Source: Clostridiales bacterium (lineage in GTDB: Bacteria; Bacillota; Clostridia; Oscillospirales; Oscillospiraceae). From it: a stretch of 13,378 nucleotides of DNA. The stretch covers positions 1-13,378 of the forward strand of contig JAJQAS010000261.1 of NCBI GenBank assembly GCA_021203685.1, in the 5' to 3' direction. The stretch's first letter is position 1. Each line of letters opens with the position of its first letter. Shown in pieces: positions 7,637 to 13,378 of the stretch. Both the position numbers and the translations under genes were made by a program. The notes under the pieces were generated by a model. That model was given only the letters and a program-made list of their open reading frames with translations, did no database searches and had not been told where the DNA came from.

Positions 7637-8683
7637 TTATTCCGACACGTCGGCGGAGCTGTCCGCCTCTGTTGTATCGCTTTCCCCATAGAGATAGTTC
7701 CACAGCGCCTGCTGATTGGCCTCCCAGTCGTCGATGACCAGCGGGTCGGTCACGCTGCCCACGGAGTCCTCGCTGTGCCAGGTGCCGTCGATGGGCAGCC
7801 GGTAGCTGTTCAGCTCGTTCTTACCCATGCTGTAGGCGGAGAAGGCGATGTTCAGGATCTGGGTGTTGGTCATGTCGGTGGTGACGTTGTCCGCTACGCT
7901 GTCGTAGACCTGGAGCAGCTTGAGCCAGCTGGCGTCCTTCAGGTCCTCGTAGATGATCTCCAGCACCTCCCGCTGGCGCTCCGTCCGCTCGAAGTCGGCG
8001 TTGCCCACCTTCCGGGTCCGGGCGTACCACAGGGCCTCCTCGCCGGTCAGGTGGTTGACTCCTTCCGTCAGGGTGTCCTGGTCCAGCTTGCCGTTGATAT
8101 AGTCGGCCTCCTCCTGGTACATCTCCACGTCGATGCCCCCCAGGGTGTCCACGATGTCCTTGAAGCCTTCGAAGTCCACCTCGATGTTGTAGTCGATGAC
8201 CACGCCGAAGTTGGTGGCGATGGTCCCGTCCAGCAGGTCGAAGCCACCCAGCAGGTAGGCGGCGTTGAGCTTGTTGTTGGCGTAGCCGGGGATCTGCACG
8301 TAGATGTCCCGCATCAGGGAGACGATGGAGATCTGCTCGGTGTTTTTGTTGATGCTGAGGATGATCATGGTGTCGGAGTTGCTGCGCTCGCCGGTGCGGG
8401 TGTCCTGCCCCACCAGCAGCACGTTGACCACCCCGTCCACGCTGGTGGCGATGCCCGCGTCGGCCCATTCAGTGGGCTCCCAGCTGCTGACGGCGCTGAC
8501 GCTGGCGTCCGCGTCGTCGTAATCGCTGGCGGAGACCCGGTTGATGGCCCCCAGCTTCACCTGGACGAAGGCGAACAGCCCGAGCGCCAGCAGGAGCAGC
8601 ACTGCCAGCGCCACCAGCAGCACCCGGAGGACGAGCCTGGGTTTGTGGAAAGGAACGTTTGGAATCGACATAAAAAACGGCAC
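7637..8683 (-). CDS. LytR-CpsA-Psr (LCP) family wall glycopolymer ligase, paralogue
   Basis: This 348-aa LCP enzyme is closely related to the downstream gene over nearly its full length, with long shared blocks such as GQDTRTGER, SLMRD, YINGK, TLTEGVNHLTGEEALWY and RTRKVGNADFERTERQR. It has one membrane span (about 17-40), then the catalytic domain with Asp94, Asp104, Arg125 and Asp126. The two differ most in the linker after the membrane span and in the acidic C-terminal tail (here Asp/Ser/Thr-rich). A GTG start at 8683 is chosen because AGGAG lies 5 bases upstream; the ATG four codons in has poorer spacing. It follows glf by 82 bases, so a shared transcript is likely. A tandem duplication is the simplest origin. 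Confidence 0.92.
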   Translation of the reverse strand: MPFFMSIPNVPFHKPRLVLRVLLVALAVLLLLALGLFAFVQVKLGAINRVSASDYDDADASVSAVSSWEPTEWADAGIATSVDGVVNVLLVGQDTRTGERSNSDTMIILSINKNTEQISIVSLMRDIYVQIPGYANNKLNAAYLLGGFDLLDGTIATNFGVVIDYNIEVDFEGFKDIVDTLGGIDVEMYQEEADYINGKLDQDTLTEGVNHLTGEEALWYARTRKVGNADFERTERQREVLEIIYEDLKDASWLKLLQVYDSVADNVTTDMTNTQILNIAFSAYSMGKNELNSYRLPIDGTWHSEDSVGSVTDPLVIDDWEANQQALWNYLYGESDTTEADSSADVSE

Positions 8684-8690
8684 CCCTGCT

Positions 8691-8722
8691 CCTGACGGGA
8701 TAATAGTACCTTTTCCGTCAGG
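8691..8722 (-). promoter_or_regulatory. Hairpin covering the LCP2 ribosome binding site
   Basis: An inverted repeat pairs CCTGACGG (8691-8698) with CCGTCAGG (8715-8722), extendable by a base. On the - strand transcript the downstream arm reads CCGTCAGGA and contains most of the AGGAG used by the GTG at 8683. If it folds, it would block ribosome entry, suggesting translational control or coupling to glf translation. Confidence 0.4.
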
Positions 8723-8738
8723 AAATATAAATTAGTCA

Positions 8739-8777
8739 GGGAAGCTCTGATTCAATGGCCCTGTATCAGAGGTTCCC
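8739..8777 (-). other. Hairpin overlapping the glf stop codon
   Basis: Arms 8739-8751 and 8765-8777 pair at 12 of 13 positions (GGGAAGCTCTGAT with ATCAGAGGTTCCC) around a 13-base loop, and the glf TGA lies within it. The sequence after it on the - strand is AT-rich but not a T run. It may be a partial terminator/attenuator or a processing site between glf and LCP2. Confidence 0.45.
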
Positions 8778-9869
8778 CAGCTCCTGCGCGGCAAACGCCA
8801 GCGCGGAAGCGATGACCTTATCCATATCATAATATTTATACTCACCGAGACGGCCGCCAAAAAGGACGGTTTTGTCCTCCGCGGCCCGGGCCGCGTACCG
8901 CTGGTAGAGGCGGGTGTTGATCTCGTCGTTGACGGCGTAGTAAGGCTCGTCCCCCGGCTGCCATGCGGCGGGGTACTCCCGGGTGACGACGGTCCTGGGC
9001 TGGGCGCCAAACTCAAAGTGCTTGTGCTCGATGATGCGGGTGTAGGGCGTCTCCCGGTCGGTGTAGTTGACCACAGCGTTGCCCTGGTAGTTCTCCTGGT
9101 CCAGCACCTCGGTCTCGAAGCGGAGGCTGCGGTACTGGAGAGGGCCGTAACAGAAGTCGAAATACTGGTCGATGGGGCCGGTGTAGATGACTTTTTCCGC
9201 CAGGGGGCGCAATTCCGCCCTGTTTTCCAGGTAGTCGCAGTTCAGCCGGACGGGGATGCCTTCCAGCAGCTTCTCGAACATGGGGGTGTAGCCCCCCACG
9301 GGGATGCCCTGGTAGCGGTCGTTGAAGTAGTTGTTGTTATAGGTGAAGCGGACGGGCAGCCGCCTGATGATGAAGGCGGGCAGTTCGGTGCAGTCCCTGC
9401 CCCACTGCTTTTCCGTGTAGCCCTTCACCAGCTTCTCGTAGATGTCCCGCCCCACCAGGGAGATGGCCTGTTCCTCCAGGTTTTGGGGGTCGGCGGGGGC
9501 GCCGCTGCGCTGCTCGTCGATGATGGCTTTGGCCTGGGCGGGCGTCGCCACCCCCCACAGCCGGGAGAAGGTGTTCATGTTGAAGGGCATGTTGTAAATC
9601 TCGCCGTGGTAGTTGGCGATGGGCTCGTTGACGTAGTTGTTGAACTCCGCCAGGTCGTTCACATAGTCCCAGACCTGCCGGTTGGAGGTGTGGAAAATAT
9701 GCGCCCCGTACCGGTGGACGGCGATGCCCTCCACCTGCTGGGTGTAGCAGTTGCCGCCAATGTGGTCCCGTTTGTCGATGACCAGGCAGGTCTTGCCCCG
9801 CTTTTTCGCCTCATGGGCGAACACCGCGCCAAAAAAACCAGAACCTACCACCAAATAATCGTACTTCAA
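8766..9869 (-). CDS. glf: UDP-galactopyranose mutase
   Basis: This 367-aa flavoenzyme converts UDP-galactopyranose to UDP-galactofuranose in the cytoplasm, supplying Galf for surface glycans. The FAD-binding motif GSGFFG (9-14) follows MKYDYLVV, then comes IDKRDHIGGNCY. Family strings GYTEKQWGRDCTELP, YFNDRYQGIPVGGYTPMFEKLL and the C-terminal GGRLGEYKYYDMD are all intact, and the length is standard. The start is a TTG at 9869 with AAGGTGA 6 bases upstream. It is the first gene after a good - strand promoter (9916-9944) and is followed by two LCP ligases. The cluster suggests that a Galf-containing polymer is made and attached to the wall, although no glycosyltransferase is visible in the window. 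Confidence 0.96.
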   Translation of the reverse strand: MKYDYLVVGSGFFGAVFAHEAKKRGKTCLVIDKRDHIGGNCYTQQVEGIAVHRYGAHIFHTSNRQVWDYVNDLAEFNNYVNEPIANYHGEIYNMPFNMNTFSRLWGVATPAQAKAIIDEQRSGAPADPQNLEEQAISLVGRDIYEKLVKGYTEKQWGRDCTELPAFIIRRLPVRFTYNNNYFNDRYQGIPVGGYTPMFEKLLEGIPVRLNCDYLENRAELRPLAEKVIYTGPIDQYFDFCYGPLQYRSLRFETEVLDQENYQGNAVVNYTDRETPYTRIIEHKHFEFGAQPRTVVTREYPAAWQPGDEPYYAVNDEINTRLYQRYAARAAEDKTVLFGGRLGEYKYYDMDKVIASALAFAAQELGNL

Positions 9870-9915
9870 AACAAATCACCTTTTTTGCAAAACATGTGAC
9901 ACGCAAAGTCAATAT

Positions 9916-9944
9916 ATTGTATCCTCATTCTCGTTTTTCGTCAA
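9916..9944 (-). promoter_or_regulatory. Sigma70-type promoter for glf
   Basis: On the - strand, TTGACG (9939-9944), a 17-base spacer and TACAAT (9916-9921) make a near-consensus promoter about 45 bases before the glf start. A perfect 10-base palindrome CAATATATTG (9910-9919) overlaps the -10 and could be an operator. Confidence 0.75.
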
Positions 9945-10084
9945 TCCGTTTTCGGGAAAATGTACGCAAAGGTGAAAAAATGTGAAATAACGCCCCAGCC
10001 GCGCCGGGAGACGGCGGCTTTGCGCCGCGTCCCCGCCTCCGCCCCGGAACGAGAGAAGATGATGATGACAATTTTCTTCTATAT

Positions 10085-10113
10085 TTGACAACGATGAACG
10101 ATACCTGTATAAT
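10085..10113 (+). promoter_or_regulatory. Consensus sigma70 promoter for the AraC-type gene
   Basis: TTGACA (10085-10090), a 17-base spacer and TATAAT (10108-10113) match the sigma70/SigA consensus at every hexamer position. It lies 53 bases before the ATG at 10166 and points away from glf. Such a strong promoter is unusual for an AraC-type regulator. The glf and araC promoters lie back to back with a GC-rich stretch (about 9990-10050) between them. Confidence 0.85.
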
Positions 10114-10165
10114 AACGTCAGGAAAGAAAGCATGGAACCGAAAAAACACAAATGGGGGGTTCGAT

Positions 10166-10531
10166 ATGTCAAGAGACGGCGAGATTTTCCAGGATCATCT
10201 GGTATCCTTTTTTGATTCCAACAGCACCCAGTACATCCACACCGATTTGTTTCAAAAGCTGGATTTTCCCCAGCAGTACCCCGCCTTTATCCAGGTGCAT
10301 CTGGAGGAACCCGCCCAGGACGTTCCCCTGCACTGGCACCCCGGCTCGGAACTGATCTATTCCCGCAACCGGGAACTGACGATCATCATCGACGGCAAGC
10401 GGTACCTGCTGCCGCCGGGGGATTTTATCCTCATCAGCCGCTACGCCTCCTCGCGGTGCTGCCAACCCCCTCCGATGTCCCCCAGGACACCATGTCCATC
10501 AGCTTCCAGGTCAGCTACCTGGAACGGATGA
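10166..10531 (+). pseudogene. AraC-family regulator, N-terminal cupin half (frameshifted)
   Basis: This is the sensor half of an AraC/XylS-type regulator. ATG 10166 has a GGGGGG run 6 bases upstream. Residues about 45-92 form a cupin: VPLHWHPGSELIYSRNRELTIIIDG, then LLPPGDFILIS. After SRYAS (near 10450) the frame runs into a Cys/Pro/Ser-rich tail with no family resemblance and stops at 10531. The expected continuation, AVLPTPSDVPQDTMSISFQVSYLE, is present one frame over from 10453. One missing base near 10451-10453 explains this. Whether it is a true mutation or a sequence error cannot be told here. If real, the protein would sense but not bind DNA. Confidence 0.75.
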
Positions 10532-11076
10532 TGCCCAACCTCTCCCACCTGGCCGTTGACCGGCACGCCTCCGGCGCGACGGAGGAGGACGTGGCCCGGA
10601 TGCAGGCTCTGTGCGAGCAGCTCCGGGCGCACGTAGACCTGGAGCGGGAGAGCGAGAGCCGGTACTTCGAGACCAACAAGATCCTCTATTCCATTCTGGA
10701 TCTGATGTACTCCGCCTTCTGCACCGGCGAGCAGCATCGCACCCGGGGCGACAACAGCCCCCACAAGCGGCTGTTCGAGGTGGTGAACTACCTGGAGGAT
10801 CACTACCGGGAAAACCTGACCACCCAGAACGTGGCGGATCACTTTGGCTACAGCCGGGAATACTTCTGCCGCCTGTTCAAGCGGTACGCCAACCAGACCT
10901 TCAAGCAATACCTGACCGAGGTGCGGCTGGCAGCCGCCGTCAAGGACCTGCGCATGACCGACCGGGGCGTGGGGCAAATCGGCATCGAGTGCGGTTTCCC
11001 CGACGAAAAGAGCTTTTTCGCCGCCTTTCGGAAGAAATGCGGCGTGACCCCCACCCAGTATCGGGCTGAGATGTAA
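10456..11076 (+). pseudogene. AraC-family regulator, C-terminal DNA-binding half (frameshifted)
   Basis: This is the remainder of the same regulator, 206 aa if read from the GTG at 10456, which has no convincing ribosome binding site. Residues from about 105 to the end hold the double helix-turn-helix: LFEVVNYLEDHYRENLTTQNVADHFGYSREYFCRLFKRY, then GVGQIGIECGFPDEKSFFAAFRKKCGVTPTQYR, all well conserved. Joined to the preceding piece with one base restored, it gives a regulator of about 303 aa, the normal family length. Both halves are otherwise undamaged, so the break is recent or artefactual. Likely targets are the divergent glf operon or its own promoter, by position only. Confidence 0.75.
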
Positions 11077-11118
11077 GCTCCTCCCCCGGGGAAAAGGGCC
11101 TTCCTTAACCGATTATTT

Positions 11119-11373
11119 GGTTATCCCTTTTACTCAGCTATTAGCTTTTAGCCTTTAGCTATTAGCTTTGTGGTTCTTGACATTACGTGCTGCGCTTCCT
11201 GTTTGCGTTGCTTTACAAACAGTTGGATTTGTTTTTAGCTTTTATTTGTAGCTGTTCACTGTTGGTTTGTAGTGCCTGACTACAGGGAGAAGCGCAGCTT
11301 CGGAAGTGCCGCTTGACGGCAACAGCTAACGGCTAATAGCTTATCACAACGAGGCTGATTCAAAGGGATAACC
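11119..11373 (+). mobile_element. Foldback/MITE-like repeat element, copy 2
   Basis: This 255-bp element is bounded by GGTTATCCCTTT (11119-11130) and its exact inverse AAAGGGATAACC (11362-11373), with matching CAGC/GCTG blocks inside. Its left arm carries consecutive 7-base units (TATTAGC, TTTTAGC, CTTTAGC, TATTAGC; about 11138-11166). Its right arm carries GCTAACG, GCTAATA and GCTTA (about 11325-11342), so the arms can fold back. The core is AT-rich and non-coding. It is in opposite orientation to copy 1. The 11-base string ACCGATTATTT occurs on both sides (11108-11118 and 11377-11387), offset by 3 bases on the right, and may be a target duplication. It lies between the AraC-type gene and that gene's likely terminator. 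Confidence 0.8.
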
Positions 11374-11430
11374 AGTACCGATTATTTTTACTTTTCGTTT
11401 CATGCTCCATGTTTTCTGCCAGAAGTACCC

Positions 11431-11464
11431 AACTAACAGCTAAAAGCTAATAGCTAACAGCTTA
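11431..11464 (+). repeat. Stray GCTAANN heptad tract
   Basis: Five 7-base units (ACTAACA, GCTAAAA, GCTAATA, GCTAACA, then GCTTA) match the right-arm repeats of the two foldback elements, but no GGTTATCCC end is found next to them. This looks like the remnant of a third copy, or an unpaired arm, just before a terminator. Confidence 0.6.
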
Positions 11465-11466
11465 CC

Positions 11467-11506
11467 TGCCCCTGCATTGCCCTCCGGCAACGCGGGGGCA
11501 TTTTTT
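11467..11506 (+). terminator. Rho-independent terminator
   Basis: TGCCCCTGC (11467-11475) pairs with GCGGGGGCA (11492-11500), with one T-G pair. An inner TTGCC/GGCAA stem extends it, and six T follow. It most likely ends the AraC-type transcript, though it now lies about 390 bases past that stop because a foldback element and a heptad tract intervene. Confidence 0.88.
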
Positions 11507-11768
11507 GTGACCTCATTTTGTATGGCAGAAAATAAAAACAGGTTACAAAACGGAAGGGATGGTTTCACAAATTGGATGACCTTTTTTCGAGGTTTGTTGT
11601 ATCATTTAACCAGAAAAACACAGAGGCATTCCGGCAGGCGCTCGCAGCCGCTGCTCCGCGAGGGAGGAGTATCAGGGGGAGGCTCCGCTCCCGCCCAGCG
11701 CGGTGCTGTGACAACGCCGGACATCCACTGTGTCGGTTTTAACAAACACAAGAAAGGAAGTAGAAACA
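11507..11768 (+). other. Upstream region of the transporter gene
   Basis: I see no convincing gene here. An AT-rich first half contains a possible weak promoter: ATGACC (11576-11581), 18 bases, TATCAT (11600-11605). The following GC-rich stretch (about 11630-11710), with GGGAG/CTCCC self-complementarity, would form part of a structured leader of about 160 bases. The ribosome binding site AGGAAG is at 11755-11760. Confidence 0.35.
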
Positions 11769-13019
11769 ATGGAAGCAATTCTCAATCATCCTAAATACCC
11801 CAAAGGCGCACGGTACAGAGTCTTTCAGGTAGCCGTGCTGTGCCTGTCCTTTATGCTGGCCTCCGTCTCCGTGGCGGGCTGCCTGCTGGGCGACCTGGGC
11901 CAGGAGTTCCCCAACGCCCCCGCGTGGTTCCTCCAGATGTTCATCACCTTCCCCACCATCGGCGGTATGCTGGCCAACCTCATCGGCGGCGGCATGGCCA
12001 CCACAGTCGGTAAAAAGAACCTGTGCCTGCTCGGCATCGCCCTGTGCTTCGTGGGCGGCTTCGGCGCCATGCTGATGCCTACCCTGGCCCTGAAGATCGC
12101 CATCCGCGTGCTGGCCGGTCTGGGCGTTGGCCTGATCCAGCCCCTGTCCGCCTCCCTCATCATCGACTGCTTCGACGGCCCCACCGCTCAGCAGATGATG
12201 GGCTTCCAGTCCGCCTGCGTGGGCCTGGGTGCCTCCCTGTTCTCCTACACCATGGCCGCCATCATGGTCTATGACTGGCACTTCGCCTATTTTGCGTATC
12301 TGTACTGCGTAGCTTTCTTCCTGCTGGTTCTGGTGGGCGTTCCCGCTTTCATCAACCAGGTTGGCAGCGAGCCCAAGGTCGAGGAAGGCCCCAAGGTCGA
12401 ATCCTCCTCTGCTGGCAGCGTTGCCCGCAAGGCTCTCCCCGCCGCCGCGTTTGTCGGCTGCATCGCCCAGTTCATCTATGGCCTCGGCTACGGCGCGCTG
12501 GACAACTGCCTGTCCCTGGGTGCTGTTGAGGTGGGCATCGACACCACCACCGCCGCTGCCATCGCCTCTTGGGGCGGCATCGCCGCTCTGATCGGCGGCA
12601 TCATCTTCGGCACCGTCGTCAAGTTCACCGGTATGAAGTGGATGGGCGCCATCTCCCTGGCCATCAACGTCGCTGGTCTCGTCATTGTTGGCATGACCTC
12701 TACCACCATGATGTGGTATGTGGGTGTGACAGTTATCAAGGTCGGCTTCTGCTGGTGGATGCCCTACGTGAACTTCCTGGTCACCGACGGCTGCGACGAG
12801 ACCAACTCCGCCATGGCCACGGCCCTCGGCTTCGTGGGCAACTCCCTGGGTTCCTTCGTCTTCGGCTATGTGTTTGCCTTCATCGGCGGTCTCGTCGGTG
12901 GTCTGGGCCAGCATCAGGCGTTCCTGTATGGCGCTGTCATGGTCGCCATCGCCTTCGTGGTCGTCGCTGTCTACACCGCCGCCCACAAGGACAACAAGCA
13001 GACTGCTCAGGCTGCCTAA
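11769..13019 (+). CDS. Major facilitator superfamily (MFS) transporter
   Basis: This is a 416-aa integral membrane transporter with about 12 hydrophobic spans in two halves. A charged cytoplasmic loop (about 198-222, EPKVEEGPKVES) separates spans 6 and 7. The loop between spans 2 and 3 carries a degenerate MFS motif A (GGGMATTVGKK, about 73-83). The ATG at 11769 has AGGAAG 8 bases upstream; a GTG at 11730 in the same frame lacks one. Conserved polar or charged residues inside spans are few, and the substrate cannot be read from sequence. A probable esterase gene begins 124 bases downstream in the same direction, hinting at uptake or export of a small ester or carboxylate, by context only. Codon use is strongly biased to C/G-ending codons, suggesting good expression. 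Confidence 0.88.
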   Translation: MEAILNHPKYPKGARYRVFQVAVLCLSFMLASVSVAGCLLGDLGQEFPNAPAWFLQMFITFPTIGGMLANLIGGGMATTVGKKNLCLLGIALCFVGGFGAMLMPTLALKIAIRVLAGLGVGLIQPLSASLIIDCFDGPTAQQMMGFQSACVGLGASLFSYTMAAIMVYDWHFAYFAYLYCVAFFLLVLVGVPAFINQVGSEPKVEEGPKVESSSAGSVARKALPAAAFVGCIAQFIYGLGYGALDNCLSLGAVEVGIDTTTAAAIASWGGIAALIGGIIFGTVVKFTGMKWMGAISLAINVAGLVIVGMTSTTMMWYVGVTVIKVGFCWWMPYVNFLVTDGCDETNSAMATALGFVGNSLGSFVFGYVFAFIGGLVGGLGQHQAFLYGAVMVAIAFVVVAVYTAAHKDNKQTAQAA

Positions 13020-13052
13020 TCAGTTCACCAGCCTTTTGCACCTCCTTAGAAC

Positions 13053-13084
13053 CCCGGGCAGCCGGTCTCGGCCGACTGTCCGGG
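13053..13084 (+). other. Hairpin between transporter and hydrolase genes
   Basis: CCCGG (13053-13057) pairs with CCGGG (13080-13084), with CAG/CTG pairing further in and a small bulge. No T run follows, so read-through into the next gene is likely. It may stabilise the upstream message. Confidence 0.35.
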
Positions 13085-13143
13085 CGCAGGAGGCAGTCGC
13101 TTCCAGTTCAAGAGAATTTTAATTTGCAAGGAGGTTTCCTGCT

Positions 13144-13378
13144 ATGAAACTGAACTTCGACCCCAAACCCATCATCGATGAGCGCACCCTGCTCGATCCC
13201 ATCCCCACCGCTGACCCCAAGGACTTCCCCCACACCGATGAGGTGCCGGAGGGCTGCATCGTCCTGAAAGGCGTCAAGGACAACTGGGGCCACAAAGTTG
13301 ACCTCAAGACCCATGTCATCTACGCCGAGCGGGACGGTCGTCAGCTGGAGCTGAACATCTTCATCCCCAAGGAGCACA
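13144..13378 (+). CDS. Probable alpha/beta-hydrolase (esterase/carboxylesterase), 5' part
   Basis: The gene runs off the window; 78 codons are visible. AAGGAGG at 13128-13134 lies 9 bases before the ATG, a strong ribosome binding site. The protein begins MKLNFDPKPIIDERTLLDPI, has no signal peptide, and reaches the string THVIYAERDGRQLELNIFIPKE. That string resembles the first beta strands of alpha/beta-hydrolases of the acetylesterase/carboxylesterase type (pattern Y-x-x-x-x-G-x-x-L-x-L-x-I-x-x-P). The catalytic Ser/Asp/His lie outside the window, so the family call rests on this strand pattern. It is probably co-transcribed with the MFS gene. Confidence 0.6.
   Translation, partial: MKLNFDPKPIIDERTLLDPIPTADPKDFPHTDEVPEGCIVLKGVKDNWGHKVDLKTHVIYAERDGRQLELNIFIPKEH

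Noticed and set aside
7604..8695. 363-codon open frame on the + strand opposite LCP2
   Set aside because: It mirrors the LCP2 gene, which has clear conserved motifs; a similar mirror frame opposite LCP1 shows this is a by-product of their shared coding sequence.
7409..11464. Heptad repeats considered as a CRISPR array or direct-repeat origin
   Set aside because: The units are only 7 bases with no unique spacers, occur in short inverted blocks and no cas or rep gene is nearby.
11477..11794. 105-codon open frame covering the terminator and transporter leader
   Set aside because: It includes the intrinsic terminator, has no recognisable protein features and runs into the MFS gene in another frame.
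11739..12986. 415-codon open frame on the - strand opposite the MFS gene
   Set aside because: It is very rich in His, Gly, Asp and Gln, typical of antisense of a hydrophobic GC-rich gene; no motif or ribosome site is seen.
1..13378. tRNA, rRNA and known riboswitches
   Set aside because: I saw no cloverleaf with a TTCRA-type T-loop, no rRNA segments, and no riboswitch core I could recognise in the leaders.

Overview
The window looks like a chromosome segment of a GC-rich gut-type Firmicute (Clostridia, probably Oscillospiraceae, in the Flavonifractor/Lawsonibacter/Oscillibacter range). This is inferred from Gram-positive sortase/LPxTG proteins, LytR-CpsA-Psr (LCP) cell-wall enzymes, strong AGGAGG-type ribosome binding sites and GC-rich codon use. 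No rRNA or species marker is present, so the assignment is tentative.

Region 1 (about 1-6090, + strand) is a sortase-assembled surface structure, probably the 3' part of a pilus operon. It holds a class C pilin polymerase, a 245-aa single-domain pilin ending in LPQTG, a second sortase overlapping the pilin by 11 bases, and a 1188-aa LPETG-anchored multidomain adhesin or tip protein. A 10-bp stem with a TTCG loop follows the adhesin. The polymerase reads cleanly from its ATG at 145 only if one base is dropped in a run of eight A.

Region 2 (about 6292-9944, - strand) is an envelope cluster read as glf (UDP-galactopyranose mutase), then two LCP paralogues, then a textbook terminator. This suggests synthesis of a galactofuranose-containing glycan and its ligation to the wall.

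Region 3 (about 10085-11506, + strand) is an AraC-type regulator behind a near-perfect sigma70 promoter, divergent from glf. Its reading frame is broken by one base between the cupin and the DNA-binding halves. Its likely terminator lies about 400 bases downstream, beyond an inserted repeat element.

Region 4 (about 11507-13378, + strand) holds an MFS transporter and the start of a probable alpha/beta-hydrolase (esterase) gene.

The most unusual content is non-coding. Two copies of a 220-255 bp foldback element lie in opposite orientation at 7409-7628 and 11119-11373. They have shared ~20-bp inverted ends and inner arms made of 7-base repeats around TTAGC/GCTAA. They bracket LCP2, glf and the broken araC gene. 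A third stray heptad tract lies at 11431-11464. Also notable in the adhesin are four Cys/His repeats and a CHAP-like domain with Asp at the usual catalytic Cys position.
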